The notes under the pieces were generated by a model. The model searched no databases, had not been told where the DNA came from, and was given only the letters and a program-made list of their open reading frames with translations. From assembly GCA_016203425.1 (NCBI GenBank), contig JACQMU010000139.1, positions 1 to 6,156 of the forward strand: 6,156 nucleotides of DNA, in the 5' to 3' direction. This document shows positions 1 to 5,848 of this stretch, in pieces. The DNA is from Candidatus Woesearchaeota archaeon. Its GTDB lineage: Archaea > Nanobdellota > Nanobdellia > Woesearchaeales > ARS49. Every line of letters begins with the position of its first letter. The stretch's first letter is position 1. The position numbers were made by a program, and so were the translations under genes.

Positions 1-2
1 AA

Positions 3-48
3 TTTAGTTGGCGTATTATACTATGCGTAACTATTGTCGTCAACTAAA
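3..48. repeat. Imperfect inverted repeat overlapping the end of sufC
   Basis: Bases 3-13 and 38-48 form 11-bp arms with one mismatch around a 24-nt loop. Read as plus-strand RNA all 11 positions can pair (one G-U); read as the suf mRNA there is one A-C mismatch near the loop. The inner arm contains the sufC stop codon (44-46). It might be a 3'-end structure of the suf transcript or of a convergent transcript beyond the window. No U-rich tract follows on the minus strand within the window, so I do not call it a terminator. Bases 1-43 hold nothing else I can support. Confidence 0.3.
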
Positions 49-805
49 CTACTGCAACGTTTTTCTCTTCTTCACCAGTGAACTTTTTGTAACCGTTTTC
101 TTCCAATTCAAGCGCAAGCTCTTTGCCGCCAGTCTTGATAATCTTTCCTTTGTGTATAATGTGAATAACGTCAGGAACAATGTAGTTCAACAAGCGCTGA
201 TAATGAGTGATGACAATCACACCCATGTCTTTTTTGACTGAGTTAACACCATCAGCAACAATCTTTAACGAATCAATATCCAAGCCAGAATCAGTCTCGT
301 CAAGAATTGCAATCTTAGGCTGTAACAACAACAATTGCAAAATCTCAGCACGCTTTTTTTCACCACCAGAAAAACCTTCATTTAAATAACGCTCAGCAAA
401 TTTCTCAGGCATACTCAACTGCTTCATTTTCTCCTTGAGCAATTTTAAGAAATCAAACACCTGAATTTTCTTGTCAGGATTGCGAGCATTCATTGCAGAA
501 CGCAAAAAATTAGCAAACGTAATCCCAGAAATTTCTGCAGGGTACTGAAACGAAAGGAAGAGACCTTTCCGAGCGCGCTCGTCAGGAGAAGCAAGAGTAA
601 TGTCTTCACCATTAAGGATAATTCTGCCTTTTGTAATCCTGTACTTCGGATGCCCCATTAATGCAAATGACAAAGTACTTTTACCAGAGCCGTTAGGGCC
701 CATCAATGCAACAACCTCGCCTTTCTTGACTTCCAGATTAATCCCACTTAAGATTTCTTTTCCTTCAACCTCAACATGTAAATCATCAATTTTCAAGTTA
801 TCCAT
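44..805 (-). CDS. sufC: SufC, ABC-type ATPase of the SUF Fe-S cluster assembly complex
   Basis: SufC is the cytosolic ATPase that binds SufB and SufD and powers cluster assembly on the SufBC2D scaffold; it has no transport role. The 253-residue length is normal for the family. In order the sequence shows Walker A GPNGSGKS (residues 36-43), the Q-loop in FQYP (Gln87), the signature FSGGEKKR (145-152), Walker B ending ILDE (Asp169, catalytic Glu170), the D-loop SGLD (173-176) and the H-loop His201 in ITHYQRLL. FSGGEKKR and THYQRLL are typical of SufC and separate it from transporter ATPases. The ATG lies inside the end of sufU (8-bp overlap) and has a good Shine-Dalgarno site (811-818). It is the last gene of the operon, whereas bacterial suf operons often start with sufC or place it beside sufB/sufD. 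The stop is TAG at 44-46. The C-terminal acidic tail (GEEEK) is short and unremarkable. Confidence 0.97.
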   Translation of the reverse strand: MDNLKIDDLHVEVEGKEILSGINLEVKKGEVVALMGPNGSGKSTLSFALMGHPKYRITKGRIILNGEDITLASPDERARKGLFLSFQYPAEISGITFANFLRSAMNARNPDKKIQVFDFLKLLKEKMKQLSMPEKFAERYLNEGFSGGEKKRAEILQLLLLQPKIAILDETDSGLDIDSLKIVADGVNSVKKDMGVIVITHYQRLLNYIVPDVIHIIHKGKIIKTGGKELALELEENGYKKFTGEEEKNVAVV

Positions 806-1193
806 TCTTGTTCACTCCATTATGAAACTCAGCAATCCCATTTTTCAATGCAACCAAAGATAAGACTGCACACTTCACACGCACAGGGCCAACAGGGATG
901 CCCAACAGTTCAATAACATTATCACGATTCAACTGCTGAACTTCAGCCAATGTTTTTCCTTTTACTATTTCAGTAAGCATCGAGGCAGCAGCCTGGCTAA
1001 TCGAACAGCCTTTGCCAGTAAACCTGACATCTTTAAGAACATTGCCCTCGACAAGTGCACGAATTTCTATCTCATCGCCGCACAAAGGATTGTTATCAAA
1101 GAACTTAAAACTAAAGTTTTCAAGAACACCATGATTTCTCGGATTCTTGTAGTGATCCATAATCTGTTCTCTGTAAAGTTCATCAAAGCTCAT
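798..1193 (-). CDS. sufU: SufU-type zinc sulfurtransferase / IscU-fold protein, short form
   Basis: This is an IscU/SufU-fold protein of 131 residues. SufU accepts persulfide from SufS and passes it to SufBCD; IscU is a cluster scaffold. The ligands are Cys38 and Asp40 in NPLCGDE, Cys63 in GKGCSIS, and Cys108 in RVKCAVL. The N-terminal YREQIMDHYKNPRN closely resembles SufU. Lys107 stands where IscU has its conserved His before the last Cys, which is a SufU trait. However, the spacing from Cys63 to Cys108 is 45 residues, close to IscU (about 43) and not to B. subtilis SufU (62), so the usual SufU insert is missing. The start codon overlaps the sufS stop as ATGA, implying coupled translation; a GAGG sits only 1 nt upstream (1195-1198), which is too close for an ideal ribosome binding site. 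Context (sufS before, sufC after, no sufE) makes it the sulfur relay. A scaffold role cannot be excluded. Confidence 0.92.
   Translation of the reverse strand: MSFDELYREQIMDHYKNPRNHGVLENFSFKFFDNNPLCGDEIEIRALVEGNVLKDVRFTGKGCSISQAAASMLTEIVKGKTLAEVQQLNRDNVIELLGIPVGPVRVKCAVLSLVALKNGIAEFHNGVNKNG
811..818 (-). promoter_or_regulatory. Shine-Dalgarno site of sufC
   Basis: GGAGTGAA on the minus strand lies 5 nt before the sufC ATG, inside the last codons of sufU. It is the clearest ribosome binding site in the operon, so sufC may be initiated independently as well as by coupling. That would fit the two-copies-per-complex need for SufC (stoichiometry known from the bacterial SufBC2D complex). Confidence 0.65.
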
Positions 1194-2563
1194 TCCTCAA
1201 TAACCCCTTGTATTTTTATCTTATTCTTATTTTCTTCATTTTTAGTTTTTTGTGAGGGGTTCTTGAGGCGCTCGGAAAATTCATTTTTTGTGTTTGGATA
1301 GGTTTTCAAATTGTTAGTTAAATTGTTTGAATTTTCCGACATTGAAAAAAACTCCTGCGCTTTTTTCAGCGCATCAACAAGCACATCAATTTCTTCTTTT
1401 GTGTTGTAAAAATAAAACGATGCACGCGCTGTCCCAGTGACGCACAACAACTTTGCAAGAGGCATTGCACAATGATGCCCTCCACGAATAGCAACACCAA
1501 ACCTGTCAACAAATGCAGCAACATCATGAGGATGAATTTGCCCAACATTAAATGATGTGATGCCGCTGCGCTTTTCTGCTGAAGGACCATAAATGGTTAT
1601 GTTGGGAATTTCTCCAAGCCTTTGCAATGCATACATTGTCAGCTCACGTTCATGCTTTTGGATATTTTCCACCCCAATCTTTTTTAAATACTTGACAGCC
1701 TCGGCAAGCGCAATGCCGCCAGCAATGTGCGGCGTGCCAGCCTCAAACTTCCAAGGCAGTTCATTCCACTTAGAATCTTCAAACGTCACTTCCTTAATCA
1801 TATCGCCGCCAAACAAAAATGGCGGAAGCTTTTCCAACAATTCTTTCTTTCCGTACAACACACCAATGCCTGTAGGGCCACACATTTTGTGCCCAGAAAA
1901 TGCTGCAAAATCGCAGTTAATCTTTTTCACATCAACAGGCATGTGCGGCACGCTTTGCGAAGCATCAACAATGAAGATTGCGTTCACAGAATGCGCCAGT
2001 TTTGAAAGTTCATCAACAGGATTAATTGTTCCCAAAAAATTAGAAACATGAGTGACAGAAACAATTCTTGTTTTATTATTAAGCAAGGATTTGAACGATT
2101 CAATATTAAGAGTTCCATCAGCATTAATTTCTGCGTAGTTCACTTTCAATCCGCGTTGTTTGGCAAGCTGCTGCCACGGCACAATATTGCTGTGGTGCTC
2201 CATCTGCGTCAAAAGAATTTCATCACCAGCATTCAAAGAAGAACAAAGTGAATAAGCAAGAAGATTTAACGACTCAGTTGCATTCCGCGTAAAAACTATT
2301 TCTTCAGCAGCAGCATTGATAAATTTTCCAACAACAGCATGAGCTTCTTCATACAAACGCGTGGCTTCCTCACTCATTTTGTACACACCACGATGAATGT
2401 TGGCATTAGTTGTCTCATAATATTTCTTAATTGACTTCAACACTTTTTTAGGTTTTTGAGTTGTTGCAGCATTATCAAGATAGACTAATAGTTTATCATT
2501 TATTTTTGTCCTCAAGATAGGAAAATCATTTCTAATTTTGCAAACATCAAACATCTGGCTCAT
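1190..2563 (-). CDS. sufS: SufS, PLP-dependent cysteine desulfurase with a C-terminal tail
   Basis: SufS converts L-cysteine to alanine and holds the sulfur as a persulfide for SufU. It is a fold-type I PLP enzyme of the class II (SufS/CsdA) desulfurases. The PLP Schiff-base lysine is Lys226 in SGHKMCGP, the PLP-stacking histidine is His123 in MEHHSN, the PLP-binding aspartate is Asp200 in VDASQS, and the catalytic cysteine is Cys365 in RGGHHCAMPL. His346 in HPHD aligns with His342 of B. subtilis SufS, which takes over a zinc ligand position when SufU docks, so this enzyme fits SufU as partner rather than SufE. The catalytic fold ends near residue 407, about where E. coli SufS (406) ends. Residues 408-457 are an extra hydrophilic tail with 11 Asn, 8 Lys and 7 Glu in 50 residues. 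The ATG overlaps the sufD stop as ATGA. Met4 is an alternative start that would match other SufS N-termini closely, but it has no ribosome binding site. Confidence 0.97.
   Translation of the reverse strand: MSQMFDVCKIRNDFPILRTKINDKLLVYLDNAATTQKPKKVLKSIKKYYETTNANIHRGVYKMSEEATRLYEEAHAVVGKFINAAAEEIVFTRNATESLNLLAYSLCSSLNAGDEILLTQMEHHSNIVPWQQLAKQRGLKVNYAEINADGTLNIESFKSLLNNKTRIVSVTHVSNFLGTINPVDELSKLAHSVNAIFIVDASQSVPHMPVDVKKINCDFAAFSGHKMCGPTGIGVLYGKKELLEKLPPFLFGGDMIKEVTFEDSKWNELPWKFEAGTPHIAGGIALAEAVKYLKKIGVENIQKHERELTMYALQRLGEIPNITIYGPSAEKRSGITSFNVGQIHPHDVAAFVDRFGVAIRGGHHCAMPLAKLLCVTGTARASFYFYNTKEEIDVLVDALKKAQEFFSMSENSNNLTNNLKTYPNTKNEFSERLKNPSQKTKNEENKNKIKIQGVIEE
1272..1339. repeat. 12-bp perfect inverted repeat inside the sufS tail region
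   Basis: TCGGAAAATTCA at 1272-1283 is the exact reverse complement of 1328-1339, separated by 44 nt. Both arms lie in the codons for the Asn/Lys-rich C-terminal tail of SufS (around SENSN and NEFSE), not in the catalytic domain. In the suf mRNA it could form a long-looped hairpin about 80 nt before the sufS stop. A 7-bp inverted repeat (1202-1208 with 1255-1261) sits next to it, between this structure and the sufU start. Whether either folds in the cell is unknown. Confidence 0.5.
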
Positions 2564-3720
2564 TTTACGTACAACTTTGCCTCAACAAGCTTTTTCAACT
2601 GCTCACTAAAACCATCATTCTCTGCTTTTGCCAACAAAGCTGCAAAAAAACCCTCAATCATTTTCTTAACAGCCTCTTTTTTAGGCAAACCACGACTCAT
2701 CAAATAAAACAATTTTTCAGCATCAACCTGACCGATGCTTGCGCCATGCGTGCATTTTCTAACTTCATTATTATTAATCCTCAGTTCAGGAATTGAGTCA
2801 GCCTCTGCTTTCGGGCTTAGCAAAGTAACATCTTCTTTCTGATAACCACTTGCGCCATTTGCAGATGGCATAATCTTGAGCGCACCACGATAAATTGCTT
2901 TGGCATCATCATCCAGCACACCTTTAACCAGCATGTCTGATGTTGTGTGCGCACCTTCATGAACGCTCTCCAAGTGCATGTCAAACTTTTGGTTGTGGCT
3001 GCCAAAAAACAAACCATAAACATTAGAAGAAGAGCCAGCACCCTTCAAAACAGAAGTTGTTTCAGACAAACAAACTTTGCTGCCAAAATTGCAGTCAAGC
3101 CAGTTTACTGCTGCATCATTTTCTATCACTGCGCGCTTTGTTGAGAACGTATAAGTTTTTTCATCACAATTCTGCAAACCCAAAAAATTAATTGTGCTCC
3201 CAGCACCGGCAAAAATCTCCACAGCATAACTATTCACCACACAGCCTGCGTTACTATTATTTGTTGTTTCGCACACAATTGTTGCCTTGCTATTTGGTTG
3301 TGCAACAATCAAGACATGCTCAACATTCGTGTTACTGAAAAAACTGCGAATTTCAATAGGCTCAGCAACAACAGTAGTTCTTGGAATAACAACAACTGTG
3401 GCTTTCTTCAAGAATGCCTTATGAAATGATTCGGATTTATCATTATTATTTAACAGCGTAATAAATTTTTTTTCCAACAATTCAGGATATTTTTTAACGG
3501 CATCAGCAATGTCAAGAATATCAACACCAACAGGCGCAACAATCTTTTGCTCAGGAACCTCTGCAGGTGAACAATTCTCAAAACTAAAATCACCCAAATC
3601 AATCTTAATAGTAAGGCCGTACTTTAATTTTGGCATTGCCAGCTCATTAAAACACTTCAGCGCATCAGCACGGCGCTGTGCAAGCCATAACGGTTCACTA
3701 TACGATGCAATGCTCTGCAT
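2560..3720 (-). CDS. sufD: SufD, SufB paralogue of the SUF scaffold complex
   Basis: SufD is the SufB-like beta-helix protein that pairs with SufB and binds one SufC; in bacteria it aids iron entry and cluster formation at the SufB-SufD interface. The chosen start gives 386 residues. The N-terminal part has the family pattern EPLWLAQRRADALKCFNELAMP, followed by a beta-helix core and the C-terminal signature RKCTHGASIGQVDAEKLFYL, then MSRGLPKKEA. Cys323 and His325 of that signature match the conserved Cys and His (E. coli Cys358, His360). The C-terminal FYLMSRG block is shared with SufB, as expected for paralogues. I chose the ATG at 3718-3720 because GGGG lies 5 nt upstream and the family N-terminus begins there. 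The longer frame from a TTG at 3759 would add 13 residues (MRWMVLWDKCGVF) that merely reread the sufB end. It lies 13 bp after the sufB stop and overlaps sufS by 4 bp. Confidence 0.94.
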   Translation of the reverse strand: MQSIASYSEPLWLAQRRADALKCFNELAMPKLKYGLTIKIDLGDFSFENCSPAEVPEQKIVAPVGVDILDIADAVKKYPELLEKKFITLLNNNDKSESFHKAFLKKATVVVIPRTTVVAEPIEIRSFFSNTNVEHVLIVAQPNSKATIVCETTNNSNAGCVVNSYAVEIFAGAGSTINFLGLQNCDEKTYTFSTKRAVIENDAAVNWLDCNFGSKVCLSETTSVLKGAGSSSNVYGLFFGSHNQKFDMHLESVHEGAHTTSDMLVKGVLDDDAKAIYRGALKIMPSANGASGYQKEDVTLLSPKAEADSIPELRINNNEVRKCTHGASIGQVDAEKLFYLMSRGLPKKEAVKKMIEGFFAALLAKAENDGFSEQLKKLVEAKLYVK

Positions 3721-3725
3721 AAAAA

Positions 3726-3729
3726 CCCC
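3726..3729 (-). promoter_or_regulatory. Ribosome binding site that decides the sufD start
   Basis: The minus strand reads TGTGGGGTTTTTATG across the sufB-sufD junction. GGGG is 5 nt before the ATG at 3718-3720 and lies just after the sufB stop (3734-3736). The upstream TTG (3757-3759) and ATG (3748-3750) candidates lie within sufB coding sequence. Confidence 0.5.
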
Positions 3730-3733
3730 ACAT

Positions 3734-5134
3734 TTATCCCAAAGAACCATCCATCTCAAGCTGAATCAAACGATTCATTTCAACAGCATACTCCAGCGGC
3801 AATTCCTTAACAACCGGCTCAATAAAACCCGCAACAATCATCTGCACAGCATCTGCCTCTGAAATGCCGCGGCTCATCAAATAAAAAATCTGCTCTTCAC
3901 CAATCTTTCCAACAGTTGCTTCGTGAGCAACAGTAGCACTGTCATTCTGAACTTCGATATAAGGAACAGTGTCAGAGGTTGAAATATTGTCCATCATCAA
4001 AGCATCACACTGCACACTTGATTTAGCATTCAATGCATTTGGCGAAACTTTCACCAGCCCACGATAAGTTGTAATGCCGCCGTCACGGCTGATACTTTTA
4101 GACTTAATTAATGAAGCTGTGTTTGGCGCAAGATGATATACCTTAGCACCAACATCCTGGTTCTGGTTTTTGCCAGCAAAAGCAATACCAATATGGTCAG
4201 CACGCGCATTCTCACCAACAAGAATGCTGCAAGGATAAAGCATTGTGCAACCACTCCCTAAATTGCCACCAACCCATTCAAGAACAGCATCTTTGTGAAC
4301 CACACCACGCTTTGTGTTAAGATTAAAAGTATTTTTACTCCAGTTTTCAACAGAACTGTAACGAGCTCTTGCGCCGTCCTTTACAATAATTTCAACACAA
4401 CCAGCATGCAGCGAATTAACATTGTATTGCGGGGCACTGCAGCCTTCAACATAATGCACCTGCGCACCTTTTTCGACAATTATGAGCGTGTGCTCAAACT
4501 GCCCCATTTTTTTTGCATTCATCCTAAAATACGCCTGCAAAGGAAGGTCAATCCTGACATTTTCAGGAACGTAAAGAAATGTGCCGCCACTCCAAACAGC
4601 AGCATGCAGTGCAACAAATTTGTGCAATGAAACAGGAACGCATTGAGTCATAAAATACTTTTTTACAAGCTCAGGATGCTCTTGGATGGCGACGTCCATA
4701 TCAAGAAAAATAACACCTTTATCTTCCCATTCTTTCTTTATGCTGTGGTACACAACACTTGATTCATACTGCGCGCCAACACCCGCAAGAGCAGTTTTTT
4801 CAGCTTCAGGAATGCCAAGCTTGTCAAACGTTCTTTTAATTTCCTGTGGCAATTCATCCCAGTCAGTAGAATTGTTTTTTGCATTAGGAATTGCAAAATA
4901 CGTAATTTTGTTCAAGTCAAGACTTGAAATATCAGGGCCCCAATTTGGCATTGGAAGACGCTGAAATGTTTCAAAAGCTTCCAAACGTTTCTGCAACATC
5001 CAGTCAGGCTCATTTTTGTAATTGGAGATAGCAATGATAGTTTCTTTCGTGAGACCAGGAGGTACCCTGAACGTAATATTTTCTGTATCTGCATGATCAA
5101 AAAGTTCTCTTGTTATCGTGATCGCTTCAGCCAT
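3734..5134 (-). CDS. sufB: SufB, scaffold subunit of the SUF Fe-S cluster assembly complex
   Basis: SufB is the core scaffold on which sulfur from SufS/SufU and iron are assembled into a cluster, in complex with SufC and SufD. The 466-residue product matches the common 465-470 residue SufB form. Landmarks (numbering from the ATG at 5134) are Cys232 in YVEGCSAPQY, equivalent to the sulfur-entry Cys254 of E. coli; Cys376 in SSVQCDAL, equivalent to Cys405; and His404-Glu405 in VAHEATVGKIGEEQ, equivalent to His433-Glu434. The C-terminal FYLMSRGISEADA is the shared SufB/SufD signature. A GTG at 5158 would add eight residues, but it lies only about 5 bp from the TATA box and so could not be on the mRNA from that promoter. 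The ATG at 5134 gives a normal N-terminus and an almost leaderless transcript. It is the first gene of the operon. The promoter carries a palindrome likely to be the control site. Confidence 0.97.
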   Translation of the reverse strand: MAEAITITRELFDHADTENITFRVPPGLTKETIIAISNYKNEPDWMLQKRLEAFETFQRLPMPNWGPDISSLDLNKITYFAIPNAKNNSTDWDELPQEIKRTFDKLGIPEAEKTALAGVGAQYESSVVYHSIKKEWEDKGVIFLDMDVAIQEHPELVKKYFMTQCVPVSLHKFVALHAAVWSGGTFLYVPENVRIDLPLQAYFRMNAKKMGQFEHTLIIVEKGAQVHYVEGCSAPQYNVNSLHAGCVEIIVKDGARARYSSVENWSKNTFNLNTKRGVVHKDAVLEWVGGNLGSGCTMLYPCSILVGENARADHIGIAFAGKNQNQDVGAKVYHLAPNTASLIKSKSISRDGGITTYRGLVKVSPNALNAKSSVQCDALMMDNISTSDTVPYIEVQNDSATVAHEATVGKIGEEQIFYLMSRGISEADAVQMIVAGFIEPVVKELPLEYAVEMNRLIQLEMDGSLG

Positions 5135-5135
5135 T

Positions 5136-5155
5136 TTATTAACTATGGTTAATAA
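5136..5155. promoter_or_regulatory. 20-bp palindrome, candidate operator of the suf operon
   Basis: The site is TTATTAAC-TATG-GTTAATAA: two perfect 8-bp arms around a 4-bp centre. It starts 2 bp upstream of the sufB ATG and ends 8 bp from the TATA box, covering the predicted transcription start (about 5141). A protein bound here would block RNA polymerase, so repression is the likely mode. Most of one arm would lie upstream of the start, so an RNA hairpin is unlikely. It is the only copy in the window. The TAAC/GTTA core only loosely recalls the cyanobacterial SufR site (CAAC-N6-GTTG); the spacing differs, so the regulator is not identified. Confidence 0.7.
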
Positions 5156-5162
5156 CACAGTA

Positions 5163-5170
5163 TATTTAAA
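5163..5170 (-). promoter_or_regulatory. TATA box of the suf operon
   Basis: TTTAAATA on the minus strand, within CCTTTAAATATAC, fits the archaeal TATA consensus. Its centre is about 32 bp from the sufB ATG, so transcription should begin near 5138-5143, leaving a leader of under 10 nt. It lies in the 63-bp gap between sufB and the upstream hydrolase gene, giving suf its own promoter. A B-recognition element is not clear. Confidence 0.7.
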
Positions 5171-5197
5171 GGTTGTGAATTTTTGCAGACGAATAAA

Positions 5198-5668
5198 TTA
5201 GTATAGTGAAAGAACCACCGAACTAATTAGAAATAGCAAGTCAAATATGATTTCAAACAACGAAATATTCATGATGAAACCGCCTGCTTTTAGTTTGAAA
5301 ATGTGGCCAATATTGTACGCATCAAACGAGTCAAGTAATATGTGTGTGTAATACCCAAGACCAAGCGCGAGCGCAATATTACTTTTGTTTATGAAGAAAA
5401 GCCCTGCCATCAATGCTGTGATGACCAAAAGACCATTTGTTCGGTGAACAAACGTGCGCGGACATTTTTCATGGCTTTGGACAGCATTGTTCCAACTGCG
5501 ACGAATGCTCAAGACTTTGTGGTGAAAAAAGAATTCAATGAAATGGTCAATATCAACAAACATGCCAACAAGACCAGCAATAATTGCGTTCGTGTGGGTT
5601 AGCCAACCAAACTGCACTAACAATTCAGCAAGAAAAAAAGGCAATAAAAAATGAGATTGAGGATACAT
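5198..5668 (-). CDS. DUF457/YdjM-like membrane-bound predicted metal-dependent hydrolase
   Basis: This 156-residue protein has several hydrophobic segments (about 7-20, 26-40, 80-93, 97-112 and 132-155) and so is an integral membrane protein. Polar residues typical of the DUF457 (YdjM-like, COG1988) family sit at the right places: His6 near the N-terminus, VDIDH (Asp39, Asp41, His42), FVHRTNG (His75, Arg76) and YYTHILLDSF (His109, Asp113). These are thought to bind metal at the membrane, but the substrate is unknown for most members. The ATG follows the stop of the upstream 46-codon gene by 3 bp, so the two are probably co-transcribed. Its stop is 63 bp before sufB. The suf operon has its own promoter, so I infer no functional link beyond possible read-through. 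Family assignment is good; biochemical role is not known. Confidence 0.8.
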   Translation of the reverse strand: MYPQSHFLLPFFLAELLVQFGWLTHTNAIIAGLVGMFVDIDHFIEFFFHHKVLSIRRSWNNAVQSHEKCPRTFVHRTNGLLVITALMAGLFFINKSNIALALGLGYYTHILLDSFDAYNIGHIFKLKAGGFIMNISLFEIIFDLLFLISSVVLSLY

Positions 5669-5671
5669 TGC

Positions 5672-5812
5672 TTACCATTCTCTTAATAATTCTCGCATGC
5701 GGTCGAGAGAAGCCATGATGGCCAAGTATTCTTTTGTATGGCCTGGCATCTTCAAGTGTTCTAATATTTTGTTTATTTCGTCTTTCTCTTGGTTATTAGA
5801 TTTAGTTGGCAT
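5672..5812 (-). CDS. Small unrecognised 46-residue protein
   Basis: I do not recognise this protein. It begins MPTKSNNQEKDEINKILEH and ends ASLDRMRELLREW. The first ten residues are polar and probably flexible; the rest looks like two amphipathic helices (about 10-22 and 26-45) separated by MPGHT. It has no cysteines, signal peptide or membrane segment. Support for it being real: ATG start, a plausible AGGT-containing ribosome binding site (5819-5826), a TATA-like box upstream, a complete frame ending in TAA, and a 3-bp gap to the hydrolase gene that implies one transcript. The helical, charged character could suit a small protein-binding partner, perhaps of the membrane protein downstream, but that is inference. 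It could also be a chance frame, though the gene-like spacing argues against it. Confidence 0.65.
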   Translation of the reverse strand: MPTKSNNQEKDEINKILEHLKMPGHTKEYLAIMASLDRMRELLREW

Positions 5813-5818
5813 TTTTTT

Positions 5819-5826
5819 CTACCTTT
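5819..5826 (-). promoter_or_regulatory. Ribosome binding site of the 46-residue gene
   Basis: AAAGGTAG on the minus strand lies 6 nt before the ATG, followed by a run of A. It gives a short AGGT match to the archaeal Shine-Dalgarno sequence and supports the ATG at 5810-5812 as the start. Confidence 0.45.
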
Positions 5827-5848
5827 GGGTATTTAGTTGTTTATGTTC

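Noticed and set aside
2..12. 11-bp direct repeat (ATTTAGTTGGC) shared with 5800-5810, considered as attachment-site copies flanking a mobile unit
   Set aside because: A few 11-mers are expected to repeat by chance in 6 kb, the second copy lies inside the 46-residue gene, and no integrase or other mobility gene is present.
600..863. Plus-strand frame across the sufU-sufC junction
   Set aside because: It is antisense to the SufC Walker A region and the sufU end, with no supporting signals.
1593..2051. 152-codon open frame on the plus strand opposite sufS
   Set aside because: It is antisense to the conserved PLP-binding core of SufS and has no recognisable motif or promoter; a shadow of the real gene.
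2685..3890. Similar stretches near 2694 and 3871 (CTCATCAAATAAAA) as a DNA repeat
   Set aside because: They encode the shared FYLMSRG block of the paralogues SufD and SufB, so the similarity reflects gene homology.
4295..4630. 111-codon plus-strand frame opposite sufB
   Set aside because: It lies entirely within strongly conserved SufB coding sequence and resembles no protein family I know.
5136..5155. The palindrome read as an RNA hairpin, attenuator or terminator of the upstream gene
   Set aside because: The predicted transcription start lies within it, so the suf mRNA would lack most of one arm, and there is no following U-tract for termination of the upstream unit.
5342..5602. 86-codon plus-strand frame with several cysteines opposite the DUF457 gene
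   Set aside because: The cysteines come from antisense reading of the hydrolase; the minus-strand frame carries the family's metal ligands, so it is the real gene.
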